Counted from the stretch's first letter, positions 6,293 to 13,575 are shown. The stretch: 15,973 nt of DNA from Candidatus Peregrinibacteria bacterium (GCA_018664365.1 JABJOK010000068.1:1-15973); one strand, 5' to 3'. Notes: generated by a model from the sequence alone, not told the origin. A program made the numbers and translations.

Positions 6293-7444
6293 CTACCTTC
6301 GAAGTCTGTTTAAAATTCTTCTACCAAATCCTGCACTCATTTTTCCTACCGCTTTAGGCTTAGGCTTTTCAGCAACCAAGGCAAACATGATATCAGAACC
6401 ATCACGCGACAACTCCTGAGCCTTTAGTCCAACATTCACAAATCCAGCCTTTTTAAGCATATCAGCCATTTTGTCCAAATGTTGCAATGAAAAATATTCA
6501 TCAGAATCAACCACTTTTAACTCTTTGATTTTGCCATCCGGATATCTCAAATACCTTGAAGCTTTTGAAATCTTGACCCCTTCTTCATTTATTATTTCCT
6601 CCCCTTTCCTCCAAACAAAATCTACTCCAGAGTCTAAATCCTTAATGGCAGAATCACCAGACTCTGGATCAACACCAAAGCCAGTTTTGGTTTCTTCAGA
6701 CCAAGAGATGTCATCATAACCCTTAACACACTCCCTTCCCTGCAAAACTATCTTTCCACCTGGATTTAGCAAATCAAAGTATTCACATAGAGCACTTTCA
6801 TAATTTTCACGAGTAAGTAAATAAATAAACGATCTTCCCATGCATGAAACAACATCAAACTTCTCACTATCATCATCAAAAGAACGTCCAATATCACCCA
6901 TATCACCAATGTTATAAGTAACATCTCCTAAACTAGCTCCAATCCCCTCTCTAACTCCATTTCTGATTTCAAGATCTCTCTCTATAGCTTTCTTAACCAA
7001 AGATCCAGACAAGTCTCTAGAAACAACGTCAGCGCCAGTTGTAGATAAGTATCTACTCGAATCCCCTTCTCCAGAAGCAATGTCCAAAACTCTTTTTCCA
7101 GGGCCTAAGTCCAAGTCACAACTACCAACAAGTTCAATACCTGCTTTTCTAGCTCTTTGCCTTAAAGTTGGTGCCTTCTTAATATGACCTAATTTCTTTG
7201 CTTTAACATCTAACGCTGATCTAAAATTACCACCCAATACAGGAGTATCCTTTAAATCCTCCTCACCATATAAACTCACAGGAATAGAATCAGTCACTAA
7301 CCCTGTCTGCCTACGATACATCTCATCAGGCGTCATTCCGAAAAGTGCCCTACACTCTATATCAACACTTTGCTGATATCCATCTCCATAACCAGTTTCT
7401 CGGGGAGCAATCTTACTAGAAAGCGCCTCGTCATTTGGGGACAT
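6293..7444 (-). CDS. Class I SAM-dependent methyltransferase
   Basis: The 383-residue product has a Rossmann methyltransferase core from about residue 115. SAM-binding motif I is VLDIASGEGDSSRYL (119-133), the acidic residue after strand 2 is probably Asp144 in SRDLSG, and FDVVSCMGRSFIYLL forms the motif IV region. LNPGGKIVLQGREC is the usual post-motif strand. Residues 1-110 are a polar segment with no domain I recognise. The C-terminus ends in a basic tail (GKMSAGFGRRILNRLRR) that might bind nucleic acid or membrane. The substrate is unknown. The gene is last in a three-gene unit: its ATG lies 9 nt after the zinc-ribbon gene's stop, so its role is probably tied to that protein and the upstream transglycosylase-like protein. 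Confidence 0.85.
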   Translation of the reverse strand: MSPNDEALSSKIAPRETGYGDGYQQSVDIECRALFGMTPDEMYRRQTGLVTDSIPVSLYGEEDLKDTPVLGGNFRSALDVKAKKLGHIKKAPTLRQRARKAGIELVGSCDLDLGPGKRVLDIASGEGDSSRYLSTTGADVVSRDLSGSLVKKAIERDLEIRNGVREGIGASLGDVTYNIGDMGDIGRSFDDDSEKFDVVSCMGRSFIYLLTRENYESALCEYFDLLNPGGKIVLQGRECVKGYDDISWSEETKTGFGVDPESGDSAIKDLDSGVDFVWRKGEEIINEEGVKISKASRYLRYPDGKIKELKVVDSDEYFSLQHLDKMADMLKKAGFVNVGLKAQELSRDGSDIMFALVAEKPKPKAVGKMSAGFGRRILNRLRR

Positions 7445-7453
7445 ATAAAAATA

Positions 7454-7753
7454 TTATTTATCTTCTTCCCACTTCAATTTGCAATCAAGGCACTCCAAAT
7501 AAAAAGCTTTATCGTCATGCCCAGTTTCACGAGTATTTTTGGAACCACAACGTTCACATTTAATCCCATACTGCTCAAGGTTGCTGATCATTTGCTCAGC
7601 AACTCTGACACTATCTTCCTTTTGTTGCTTCTCAGCTTCCTGGATCTCCTTTGCAACTTCAGCGCCCTTATAAATACGATTATTAGGAGCCCTTCTTGGG
7701 CCAACACCCATCGAAGGCATTTCTCTGAATATAAAACGGTATTCTTTAAACAT
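7454..7753 (-). CDS. Small zinc-ribbon protein with helical N-terminus
   Basis: The 99-residue product has a basic N-terminus (about 1-30) and a charged helix rich in Glu, Lys and Gln (about 31-60, likely coiled coil). A single C-terminal zinc ribbon, CERCGSKNTRETGHDDKAFY followed by LECLDCKLKW, reads C-x2-C ... C-x2-C. The ribbon resembles the C-terminal domain of TFIIS-like and other nucleic-acid-binding ribbons, but function cannot be assigned. The ATG at 7753 is 2 nt from the stop of the upstream gene, suggesting translational coupling, and the methyltransferase follows 9 nt downstream. Confidence 0.8.
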   Translation of the reverse strand: MFKEYRFIFREMPSMGVGPRRAPNNRIYKGAEVAKEIQEAEKQQKEDSVRVAEQMISNLEQYGIKCERCGSKNTRETGHDDKAFYLECLDCKLKWEEDK

Positions 7754-7755
7754 AA

Positions 7756-9405
7756 TTATACTGTGTGTTTCTCAATTGCAGCGACCGCAACTTTTGAACG
7801 ATTTCCATATTTAACATACCTAGGGAATTTTTCTCTAAACCACGGCTGAGTTTTTGCTAAAAATCTAGCTTTATATTTTGCAGATAGAGAATCAATTGAT
7901 CCTCCTTTAATGGTTTTTGCGTAATCTCTAGCGTAAGATGGAACATGATAGAAAGATCTCATCCATGCAGCTCTATTCATCTTCATTCCGTCTGGGGCTT
8001 TTATCTCTTCAGATAAATAAGACTCTGGTGAATTGTAGTGAATGTCGAAATCAAACACACTTGCTGCTCTTTTAAGCATGATAGCAATACCTGCAACATC
8101 AGACATTATATTTACACCACGCGCAGTTTGACTTGGATCTTCATTAATGAATTTACTCATGATTTCCCCAAACATAGGAGAGCCCTTTGCAGTAGCCCAG
8201 GCTGCAGGATGGAATTGTCCCATTCCTATAGCTTTTCCTCCATCACCTATACATTTATTCCACATAGCTGAACCTCTTGGAAATGCACCTGGGAACTTAC
8301 CCCCAGTTTCATGATATGCAACAGTCGTAATAAGACCAGGTGGAACATCAACCTTATAGGCAATGTACTTAACCACCTTCATGAAGTTTTCACGCTTAGG
8401 CATCTTTTCAACTCCAGCACTTGTTTCACACTCCTTTGAAGCCTTCGCAATCACATCATTGTTTATCTCAATCGTAGCCTCTTTCCCATTTAAATCTGTA
8501 AACGTCTCTTTCTCAGAAATTCCCTCCTTCAACGTAACCTCATGCTCTGCCTTATACATCTCAGAGGTTCTATTAAATGTAGATTTTCCTCCCTCGCTAG
8601 CCTTGTTGTCATCATCAACCCACTTAGTAAATGCAGACTTCTCAAGATCATCATTTGAAAGAATCCTGAATTTATCATTTGTACGGGTAGCGACATATTC
8701 ATTATTTGAATCAACAAAGGCAGGTCTATTCCTTGCATAACCACGCTTAGCTACAATAGTCTCCCATTGCTTTGTTTTTCTATTAAATCGATTTACTGCA
8801 ATTTTTTGAATACTTGGATCAAGAAGAATATCTCCCAAACCAACATAAAGTTCATGACTCATTCCATGTTTATCACTTCCAAGCTTTTCATAGTTTAACT
8901 TCATCCATCCATCAGCCTCAGGAGTAGTATACAATTTAAGTCTTCGCGCAGTTTCTTCCTGCAACGATGTTTTTTTCTCTTCAAACGTTTTCCCCTCCTT
9001 CCCAGTCAAAAGATTTCTCTTAAATCTAACATCTTCGATGGTAACTGGATTCTTATCGTCCTTATCTTTCTCAATATCATATACAACCTTATCGAAATCG
9101 GCCTTGGCTATATCCTCCTTGATCTTACCCATCGACTCAGAATAGAATCCATGGAATTTACCAGCTTCCTCAGCAGGAAGAAGAGGCTTTGCTACCTCGT
9201 CTTGAGACTCAGCTGCAACTGCATTTTGTCCTTCTGGATTCTTAGAAAGAGCTTCCACTTCTTCCTTAGAAACTTTGCCATCAACAAGTGCTGCATCTGG
9301 AGTAGGCAAATCCTTTGGTGCATCTGGTTTTACAGGTAAAACCTTTTTATCTTCAACATTTTCATTTGGGCCTACTTTTGGGCCTGTCTTTTTTGGAGGA
9401 GTCAT
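7756..9405 (-). CDS. Large protein with C-terminal lytic-transglycosylase-like domain
   Basis: The product has 549 residues. About 1-90 is low-complexity, rich in Pro, Lys, Glu and Ala, and probably disordered. About 165-255 is a conserved-looking segment (GDILLDPSIQKIAVNRF, YVATRTNDKFRILSND) with no name I know. From about 340 to 450 is an SLT-type lysozyme-like fold: VPPGLITTVAYHETGG with Glu366 as the likely catalytic acid, then GKAIGMGQFHPAAW, typical of transglycosylases that cleave peptidoglycan. No signal peptide is seen. The ATG at 9405 is chosen because a longer frame to 9513 would overlap both the promoter and the divergent reductase. It may act on the cell wall after non-classical export, or be of phage or pilus-assembly ancestry. 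First gene of an operon with the zinc-ribbon and methyltransferase genes. Confidence 0.82.
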   Translation of the reverse strand: MTPPKKTGPKVGPNENVEDKKVLPVKPDAPKDLPTPDAALVDGKVSKEEVEALSKNPEGQNAVAAESQDEVAKPLLPAEEAGKFHGFYSESMGKIKEDIAKADFDKVVYDIEKDKDDKNPVTIEDVRFKRNLLTGKEGKTFEEKKTSLQEETARRLKLYTTPEADGWMKLNYEKLGSDKHGMSHELYVGLGDILLDPSIQKIAVNRFNRKTKQWETIVAKRGYARNRPAFVDSNNEYVATRTNDKFRILSNDDLEKSAFTKWVDDDNKASEGGKSTFNRTSEMYKAEHEVTLKEGISEKETFTDLNGKEATIEINNDVIAKASKECETSAGVEKMPKRENFMKVVKYIAYKVDVPPGLITTVAYHETGGKFPGAFPRGSAMWNKCIGDGGKAIGMGQFHPAAWATAKGSPMFGEIMSKFINEDPSQTARGVNIMSDVAGIAIMLKRAASVFDFDIHYNSPESYLSEEIKAPDGMKMNRAAWMRSFYHVPSYARDYAKTIKGGSIDSLSAKYKARFLAKTQPWFREKFPRYVKYGNRSKVAVAAIEKHTV

Positions 9406-9429
9406 AATATTTATTTTTAATTTCCCTAA

Positions 9430-9458
9430 ATTGTAGCACAAATAAGCCCTTTTGTCCA
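9430..9458 (-). promoter_or_regulatory. Sigma70 promoter of the transglycosylase operon
   Basis: Minus-strand TGGACA (9453-9458), 17 nt, TACAAT (9430-9435), the latter preceded by TGC as an extended -10. The start near 9423 gives a leader of about 18 nt to the ATG at 9405. Confidence 0.6.
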
Positions 9459-9467
9459 TGGTTAGAC

Positions 9468-9495
9468 TTTCAAAATTTACAAAAATCAGTACAAT
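9468..9495 (+). promoter_or_regulatory. Promoter of the reductase gene, apparently leaderless
   Basis: TTTCAA (9468-9473), 16 nt, TACAAT (9490-9495). The usual 6-7 nt from the -10 places transcription start on or next to the ATG at 9502, so the mRNA would have no leader. The -35 is a poor match. Confidence 0.45.
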
Positions 9496-9501
9496 TACTG
9501 C

Positions 9502-10185
9502 ATGCAAGCACACATATTTAAAATTTTAGAAAAAAAAGAGCTAACAAAAGATGTTTTTGAGCTCATACTAGAGCGTCCAGAAGGATTTAGCTTTGAAGCA
9601 GGGCAGTTTTTTACTGCAAAAATAGAGGATATAACACCTCCATGTTTCAGAGGCTATTCAATAGCATCTGGCCCAAGTAAAGCCAATATAGAGCTATGTA
9701 TAAAGGTAGTAGAAGGAGGAAGAGGGTCCAATTGGCTAAATTCTCTAAAAAAGGACGATAACCTTACGGGAATCGGCCCAAATGGTAAATTCACACTCCA
9801 AAACTCAAATAAGGATATACTTATAGTAGCCACAGGGACAGGAATTGCACCATTTAAAGCAATGCTTGAAGAACACCTTAAAGACCTGTCTCAAAAGGTT
9901 CATCTAGTCTTCGGTGTACGCTATGTTGAAGATATTTTCTACAAAGATTTGCTTGAAGAGCTAGCCGAAAAACATCCCAATTTCACATACGATATAACGG
10001 TTTCAAGACCAGAGGAGTCATACGAAGGAAATAAAGGAAGAGTCACGGAGATACTCCAGAATTATGGAATAAACAACCAAGAAGTCTACATCTGTGGACT
10101 AAAAGATATGATCGACTCTGTTTCAGAAATCCTCAAGTCAAAAGGACTTCCAGAAGAACAAATACATTTCGAAAAATACGATTAG
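9502..10185 (+). CDS. Ferredoxin-NADP+ reductase-like flavoprotein
   Basis: The 227-residue product has the two-domain FNR fold. The N-terminal FAD barrel carries RGYSIAS (50-56), the RxYS motif that holds the flavin. ELCIKVVEGGRGSNWL follows, and GIGPNGKFTL closes the domain. The NAD(P) domain has IVATGTGIAPFKAM (109-121), HLVFGVRYVEDIFY and VYICGLKDMIDSV, with a terminal HFEKYD. The family moves electrons between NAD(P)H and ferredoxins, flavodoxins or other carriers. No N- or C-terminal iron-sulfur domain is fused, so a separate partner is needed and none is in the window. The gene stands alone, divergent from the transglycosylase operon, and its stop lies inside a hairpin shared with tRNA-Leu. 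Electron acceptor and NADH/NADPH preference cannot be read from sequence. Confidence 0.9.
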   Translation: MQAHIFKILEKKELTKDVFELILERPEGFSFEAGQFFTAKIEDITPPCFRGYSIASGPSKANIELCIKVVEGGRGSNWLNSLKKDDNLTGIGPNGKFTLQNSNKDILIVATGTGIAPFKAMLEEHLKDLSQKVHLVFGVRYVEDIFYKDLLEELAEKHPNFTYDITVSRPEESYEGNKGRVTEILQNYGINNQEVYICGLKDMIDSVSEILKSKGLPEEQIHFEKYD

Positions 10186-10194
10186 TATTTTTCG
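10170..10194. terminator. Perfect AT-rich hairpin between reductase and tRNA-Leu, likely bidirectional terminator
   Basis: CGAAAAATAC (10170-10179), loop GATTA, GTATTTTTCG (10185-10194) are a perfect 10-bp inverted repeat with a U5 run in the 3' arm on both strands. It overlaps the reductase TAG stop and directly abuts the encoded CCA of tRNA-Leu at 10195, so it could end both convergent transcripts. Confidence 0.55.
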
Positions 10195-10281
10195 TGGTGC
10201 CCGGGGCGGGACTTGAACCCGCACTTCCGTAAGGAAACAAGATTTTAAGTCTTGCGTGTCTACCAGTTCCACCACCCGGGC
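10195..10281 (-). tRNA. tRNA-Leu (UAA)
   Basis: An 87-nt class II tRNA on the minus strand. It has acceptor arms GCCCGGG/CCCGGGC, anticodon stem CAAGA/TCTTG with loop CTTAAAA (anticodon TAA, reads UUA), long variable arm TTCC-TTAC-GGAA, T-arm GCGGG-TTCAAGT-CCCGC, discriminator A and encoded CCA. It begins 9 nt after the mscS stop on the same strand, so it may be made by readthrough of that operon and processing. Confidence 0.96.
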
Positions 10282-10290
10282 GACTTAGTG

Positions 10291-11370
10291 CTATTTTTGA
10301 AGATGTATTGTCTGTGTTGGGAATGCCATACTTATCTTCTCTTTTTCTAACATCTCTCTAATTCCAAAATTAATTTCTTGCTGCTTGTTCATATATTCCA
10401 CATATTCATTCGAAAGTACATAATAAACGACCTCAAACTGTAAACTGAAATCGCCAAACGTTCTAAAATGTGATCTACTAAACTCCACACCATTAACAGA
10501 CTTAATAACTTTTTCTACAAGACCATTGATTTTCTTAAGCTTGGCTGTTGAAGTTCCATATGTTACTCCAATATCAACAGCAACCCTTCGAGATTTCAAC
10601 TTCTTGAAATTTTGAACACGAGCAGTAGTCAATTCTTTATTAGAAATAACTAATTCTTCTCCTTGAAGAGTCTCAACACGAGTAGTTTTCAATCCAATCT
10701 TTTTAACAGTACCCTCGTCCTTTCCAACAAGAATATAATCTCCAACTACAAAAGGCTTATCAAAATAAATTGAGAACGAACTGAACATATCGGCAAGAAT
10801 GTTCTGAACTGCTAACGCAATCGCAATACCTCCAATTCCTAAACTCGCAACCAAAGAAGTAATATTTACTCCAAGATTAGAGAGAACAAGTAGGATACCA
10901 ATACTCCAAACGACAATACTAACAACTATTCTAAGCCCTTGAAAGGTAGTCTTTGCAGCCTTTCCCTTGCCATCAGTATTAGATGCCCATGTTTCCAGTG
11001 CAAAAGTAACTAACTCCTGAACCGATTTAATCAATTGATAAACGACAACAATAACAAAAACAATCTCTACTCCCCTATCAAAAGATTCACTAGTCACAAG
11101 CATTTTGAATGGGAAATAAAGCGCCAACACATAATAGAAAAGTGGTGATATTCCCTCAATCACTTTAATTAATTCATCATCAATGTCATTAGCTGTCTTA
11201 AGAGCTAATTTGTGCAATTTGCCAACAACAACTCTCTTAAAAAGTTTAAAGATCAAAAACAAACCTAAAAACAATAAGAAGGCCATACAATAATCTTTAA
11301 CAGTGTTTGCCCCCACCGTATAAGATAGATAGCTATCCCATTGCACCAAATATTGTTGCACAAGCTCCAT
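10291..11370 (-). CDS. MscS-family small-conductance mechanosensitive channel
   Basis: This 359-residue channel protein probably opens under membrane tension to release solutes on hypo-osmotic shock. Hydrophobic helices lie at about 26-45, 75-92, 100-117 and 147-165. The pore-lining helix is NLGVNITSLVASLGIGGIAI followed by ALAVQNILADMFSSF (about 165-200), the Gly/Ala-rich TM3 signature. The beta domain follows: IYFDKPFVVGDYI, EGTVKKIGLKTTRVET and VISNKELTTARVQNF, then the alpha/beta C-terminal domain. More helices than E. coli MscS (286 residues) suggest an MscS-like family member with extra N-terminal segments. It lies 19 nt after the ferritin gene and is probably co-transcribed; no SD site is seen. 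Confidence 0.93.
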   Translation of the reverse strand: MELVQQYLVQWDSYLSYTVGANTVKDYCMAFLLFLGLFLIFKLFKRVVVGKLHKLALKTANDIDDELIKVIEGISPLFYYVLALYFPFKMLVTSESFDRGVEIVFVIVVVYQLIKSVQELVTFALETWASNTDGKGKAAKTTFQGLRIVVSIVVWSIGILLVLSNLGVNITSLVASLGIGGIAIALAVQNILADMFSSFSIYFDKPFVVGDYILVGKDEGTVKKIGLKTTRVETLQGEELVISNKELTTARVQNFKKLKSRRVAVDIGVTYGTSTAKLKKINGLVEKVIKSVNGVEFSRSHFRTFGDFSLQFEVVYYVLSNEYVEYMNKQQEINFGIREMLEKEKISMAFPTQTIHLQK

Positions 11371-11389
11371 AGGAATAAAGTTTAATTAA

Positions 11390-11896
11390 TTATTCAGCAG
11401 ATTCTTCTTCAGCACTTCTTGATCCAAGCTCTTTATCTAGCATAAAGATTCCTTCCTTTGAATCACCAATCATTTTGATCTGTGCGATAATATCAGCGGC
11501 TGTAGATTCCTCTTCAACCTGCTCATCAATATACCATTTTAGAAAACTCTGAAACGCATAGTCTTTCTTTTTCATAGATAACTCATAAAGCGAATTAATC
11601 TTAGACGTTATAAGTTTCTCGTGATCCAAAGCTGCCTCAAAAATATCCAAGATAGATCCGAAATCTTTTTTAGGCTTTGGTAGAGCAAGAAGTTCTACCT
11701 CTCCACCAGTCTGATAAACATATCCATAAAACTTCATTGCGTGCTCCATTTCTTCTTGAGCCTGAATTTTCATCCAAGAAGCAACTCCATTTAAGTCTTT
11801 AGCCTCAGCATAAGCTGCCATCGCCAAATATAAATAGGCTGAATCCATTTCAGCTTGAATTTGCTTATTAACTGCATCGTTTACTGCTTTATCCAT
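11390..11896 (-). CDS. Non-haem ferritin (FtnA-like)
   Basis: The 168-residue product is a four-helix-bundle ferritin. It would oxidise Fe2+ and store iron as a 24-subunit cytoplasmic cage. The ferroxidase residues of E. coli FtnA (Glu17, Glu50, His53, Glu94, Gln127, Glu130) are all present one position earlier: Glu16 in QAEMDSAYLYL, Glu49 and His52 in QEEMEHAM, Glu93 in DHEKLI, and Gln126 and Glu129 in IDEQVEEE. No haem-binding Met as in bacterioferritin is evident. The acidic C-terminal tail (SAEEESAE) is unusual but short. It has its own promoter between the lipoprotein gene and its ATG, and mscS follows 19 nt after its stop. Confidence 0.94.
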   Translation of the reverse strand: MDKAVNDAVNKQIQAEMDSAYLYLAMAAYAEAKDLNGVASWMKIQAQEEMEHAMKFYGYVYQTGGEVELLALPKPKKDFGSILDIFEAALDHEKLITSKINSLYELSMKKKDYAFQSFLKWYIDEQVEEESTAADIIAQIKMIGDSKEGIFMLDKELGSRSAEEESAE

Positions 11897-11926
11897 AGGT
11901 AATTGGGTTACAAATAAGTCGCAACC

Positions 11927-11955
11927 ATACTACCCTGTCGCCTGTAAGTTTTCAA
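11927..11955 (-). promoter_or_regulatory. Ferritin sigma70 promoter
   Basis: Minus-strand TTGAAA (11950-11955), 17 nt, TAGTAT (11927-11932). The start near 11920 gives a leader of about 24 nt. It lies in the 66-nt gap after the lipoprotein gene, supporting the TGA at 11963 as a real stop. No Fur-box-like inverted repeat was found. Confidence 0.6.
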
Positions 11956-11962
11956 CAAAACA

Positions 11963-13072
11963 TCAGTCAATTATTCCTGTATCAAAATGATACATTCGAC
12001 TTACTGGATTATCATAAGAATAATTTGGACCAATTAGTATCTTGTAATTATAAGTATTGCTTGAAGAATTGTATCCATCACAACTCCAAATAAATGCCTG
12101 TGTAACAAGACTCTTTGGTGAATTAAAGTTATCTACTGGGTAGATATTCACCTGTCCTCCATGCATACCAGTTCCTCCACAGAAGTAGAAATTCTCATAA
12201 TCATTTGAGAATCCATAATCATCAACCTGACCACCTGTAGCAAGTACTGTCTTTCCACTATTGATGTCGAAAACAAAAAGCTGACGCCATTCCCATCCAA
12301 GGGTTTCATAAACCAAATATTTCTCATTCGGAGTAATATAGTAGTCCATCAACTGCTCACGCCTAACGACATCACCATCACCAGAATCATTTACCTCTCC
12401 TACCCATTTCTCAACTCCATCTGTAGTTACATAAATATTAGTTTTTCCAGAAACAGTCTTCTTTGAAACTTTTGGAGAATAATTATCCCAAGTCTTTACA
12501 GAAGAGATGTTTTTAAGCATTTCATCATCCTTAACCTCTGTAACAACAAAGAAAGTTTCCTCAACTCCTCCAACCTCATCAAGCTCAACTGTGAACTGAT
12601 ATTTATGAGGAACAACCTCTTCAAAATCATATGCAAAAGTATCATTTACATTTTTATACCAACCTTCAAAGGTTGAATAAGTAGTTTTTGAAGTAACTCT
12701 CATATCGAATGCATCCTCAAGCTCACCATCCTCAATATGCTGATAATACTTTTTCAAAACATCAATGTCAGAAAGCTCAGCATCACCACGCTCAATAAGC
12801 TCTTTCTCAAATTCAGGCTCGTCATCCTCCTCCAAATCCTCTTCATCAGCCTCCTCGTCCTCATCAGCTTCATCTTCATCTTCGTCAGATTCGTCTTCCT
12901 CAACATCACTAGCAATTCCATCATCATCCACCTCTTTAATCATCCCCTCTCCATCTAAAACTTCCTCTCCAGTTACCTCTTCTTTTTCATCTTCAAAATC
13001 AATATTAATTCCACACCCACTCAAACTAAACATCATTGCCATCAGCAATAAAAACGTAAGTAAATTCTTCAT
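11963..13072 (-). CDS. Acidic-linker lipoprotein with NTF2-like and beta-rich domains
   Basis: The 369-residue product has a lipoprotein signal peptide ending in LSGC (Cys20). A strongly acidic, probably disordered linker of Asp and Glu runs from about 26 to 95. Next comes a helix-plus-sheet region (VLKKYYQHIEDGELEDAFDM to about 205) that resembles NTF2-like domains in secreted proteins. The C-terminal part (about 240-369: YITPNEKYLVYETLGWEW, LFVFDINSGKTVLATGG, DYGFSNDYENFYFCGG) looks like a few beta-propeller blades. The domain calls are pattern-based. It should be anchored on the outer face of the cytoplasmic membrane. It is one of only two genes here with a TGA stop; reading through would add 11 residues to a TAG and run through the ferritin promoter. 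Function unknown. Confidence 0.82.
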   Translation of the reverse strand: MKNLLTFLLLMAMMFSLSGCGINIDFEDEKEEVTGEEVLDGEGMIKEVDDDGIASDVEEDESDEDEDEADEDEEADEEDLEEDDEPEFEKELIERGDAELSDIDVLKKYYQHIEDGELEDAFDMRVTSKTTYSTFEGWYKNVNDTFAYDFEEVVPHKYQFTVELDEVGGVEETFFVVTEVKDDEMLKNISSVKTWDNYSPKVSKKTVSGKTNIYVTTDGVEKWVGEVNDSGDGDVVRREQLMDYYITPNEKYLVYETLGWEWRQLFVFDINSGKTVLATGGQVDDYGFSNDYENFYFCGGTGMHGGQVNIYPVDNFNSPKSLVTQAFIWSCDGYNSSSNTYNYKILIGPNYSYDNPVSRMYHFDTGIID

Positions 13073-13087
13073 AAATGTTGGTTAAAA

Positions 13088-13116
13088 CTTGGACAAAATT
13101 ATACAACTTATCCAAG
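13088..13116. promoter_or_regulatory. Inverted repeat over the lipoprotein promoter, candidate operator
   Basis: CTTGGA (13088-13093) and TCCAAG (13111-13116) are perfect 6-bp inverted arms 17 nt apart. They bracket the TATAAT box and the predicted start, where a repressor dimer could block transcription. Arms this short can arise by chance. Confidence 0.3.
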
Positions 13117-13125
13117 AAAACACAA
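13098..13125 (-). promoter_or_regulatory. Sigma70 promoter of the acidic lipoprotein gene
   Basis: Minus-strand TTGTGT (13120-13125), 16 nt, TATAAT (13098-13103). The start near 13091 gives a leader of about 19 nt. It lies just downstream of the coiled-coil gene's stop. Confidence 0.6.
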
Positions 13126-13130
13126 GAATC

Positions 13131-13541
13131 CTACGCAGCTGGACCCTTCTTCTCCTCCTTTCCATTCACAAAAACCTTCATTTCAGGATGGATTTGAACA
13201 TTTACAGGTCCAATCTCTGTTTCCATCTTCATTTGGACAGGTTTTACCGGAAGCTTTGCCACAGCGTCAAAAAGATCCTTCTGTGCATGAGCAAGAAGTT
13301 CCTCTTTTCTTAAACGTGCTTCACGAAGTTTATTATAAAAATCATCACTTTTAAGCTGCTCTTCCCAATCATCTTCCATATCCTTAAGCTGTCCACGAAG
13401 ATCCTTGTAGGCTGATTTAAGCTGAATATACTGATCATTTTCAATCTTCTCCTCCGATCTCATATCTTTTTTAATCTCCTTCAGCTCTTCCTTAATTTTA
13501 GAAATATCCTTCAATGCTAGTGCAATTTTGTCCTCAACCAT
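13131..13541 (-). CDS. Coiled-coil protein, unknown
   Basis: The 136-residue product is mainly a long charged helix from about 5 to 95 (heptad-like IALALKDISKIKEELKEIKK, IQLKSAYKDLRGQLKDMEDD), very likely a coiled coil. A short beta-prone tail ends it: VQMKMETEIGPVNVQIHPEM, then a Lys/Glu stretch and GPAA. There is no signal peptide, membrane segment or catalytic motif. It lies upstream of the acidic lipoprotein gene on the same strand, but that gene has its own promoter. Its upstream region is shared divergently with the flavoprotein gene. I recognise no family. Confidence 0.75.
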   Translation of the reverse strand: MVEDKIALALKDISKIKEELKEIKKDMRSEEKIENDQYIQLKSAYKDLRGQLKDMEDDWEEQLKSDDFYNKLREARLRKEELLAHAQKDLFDAVAKLPVKPVQMKMETEIGPVNVQIHPEMKVFVNGKEEKKGPAA

Positions 13542-13569
13542 AAGTATAATTTAATAAATACGCCAAAGG

Positions 13570-13575
13570 ATTCTA
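13570..13575 (-). promoter_or_regulatory. Candidate -10 for the coiled-coil gene
   Basis: Minus-strand TAGAAT, 28 nt before the ATG at 13541, would give a leader of about 22 nt. The -35 at 17 nt (TTTTTG) is poor. Confidence 0.35.

Noticed and set aside
11930..11965. Extension of the acidic lipoprotein through TGA to a TAG at 11930
   Set aside because: The added codons overlap a good ferritin promoter, and the standard code explains nearly everything else.
12765..13085. Plus-strand Ser-rich frame opposite the acidic linker
   Set aside because: It is the antisense reflection of a run of Asp/Glu codons in a gene with a clear signal peptide and promoter.
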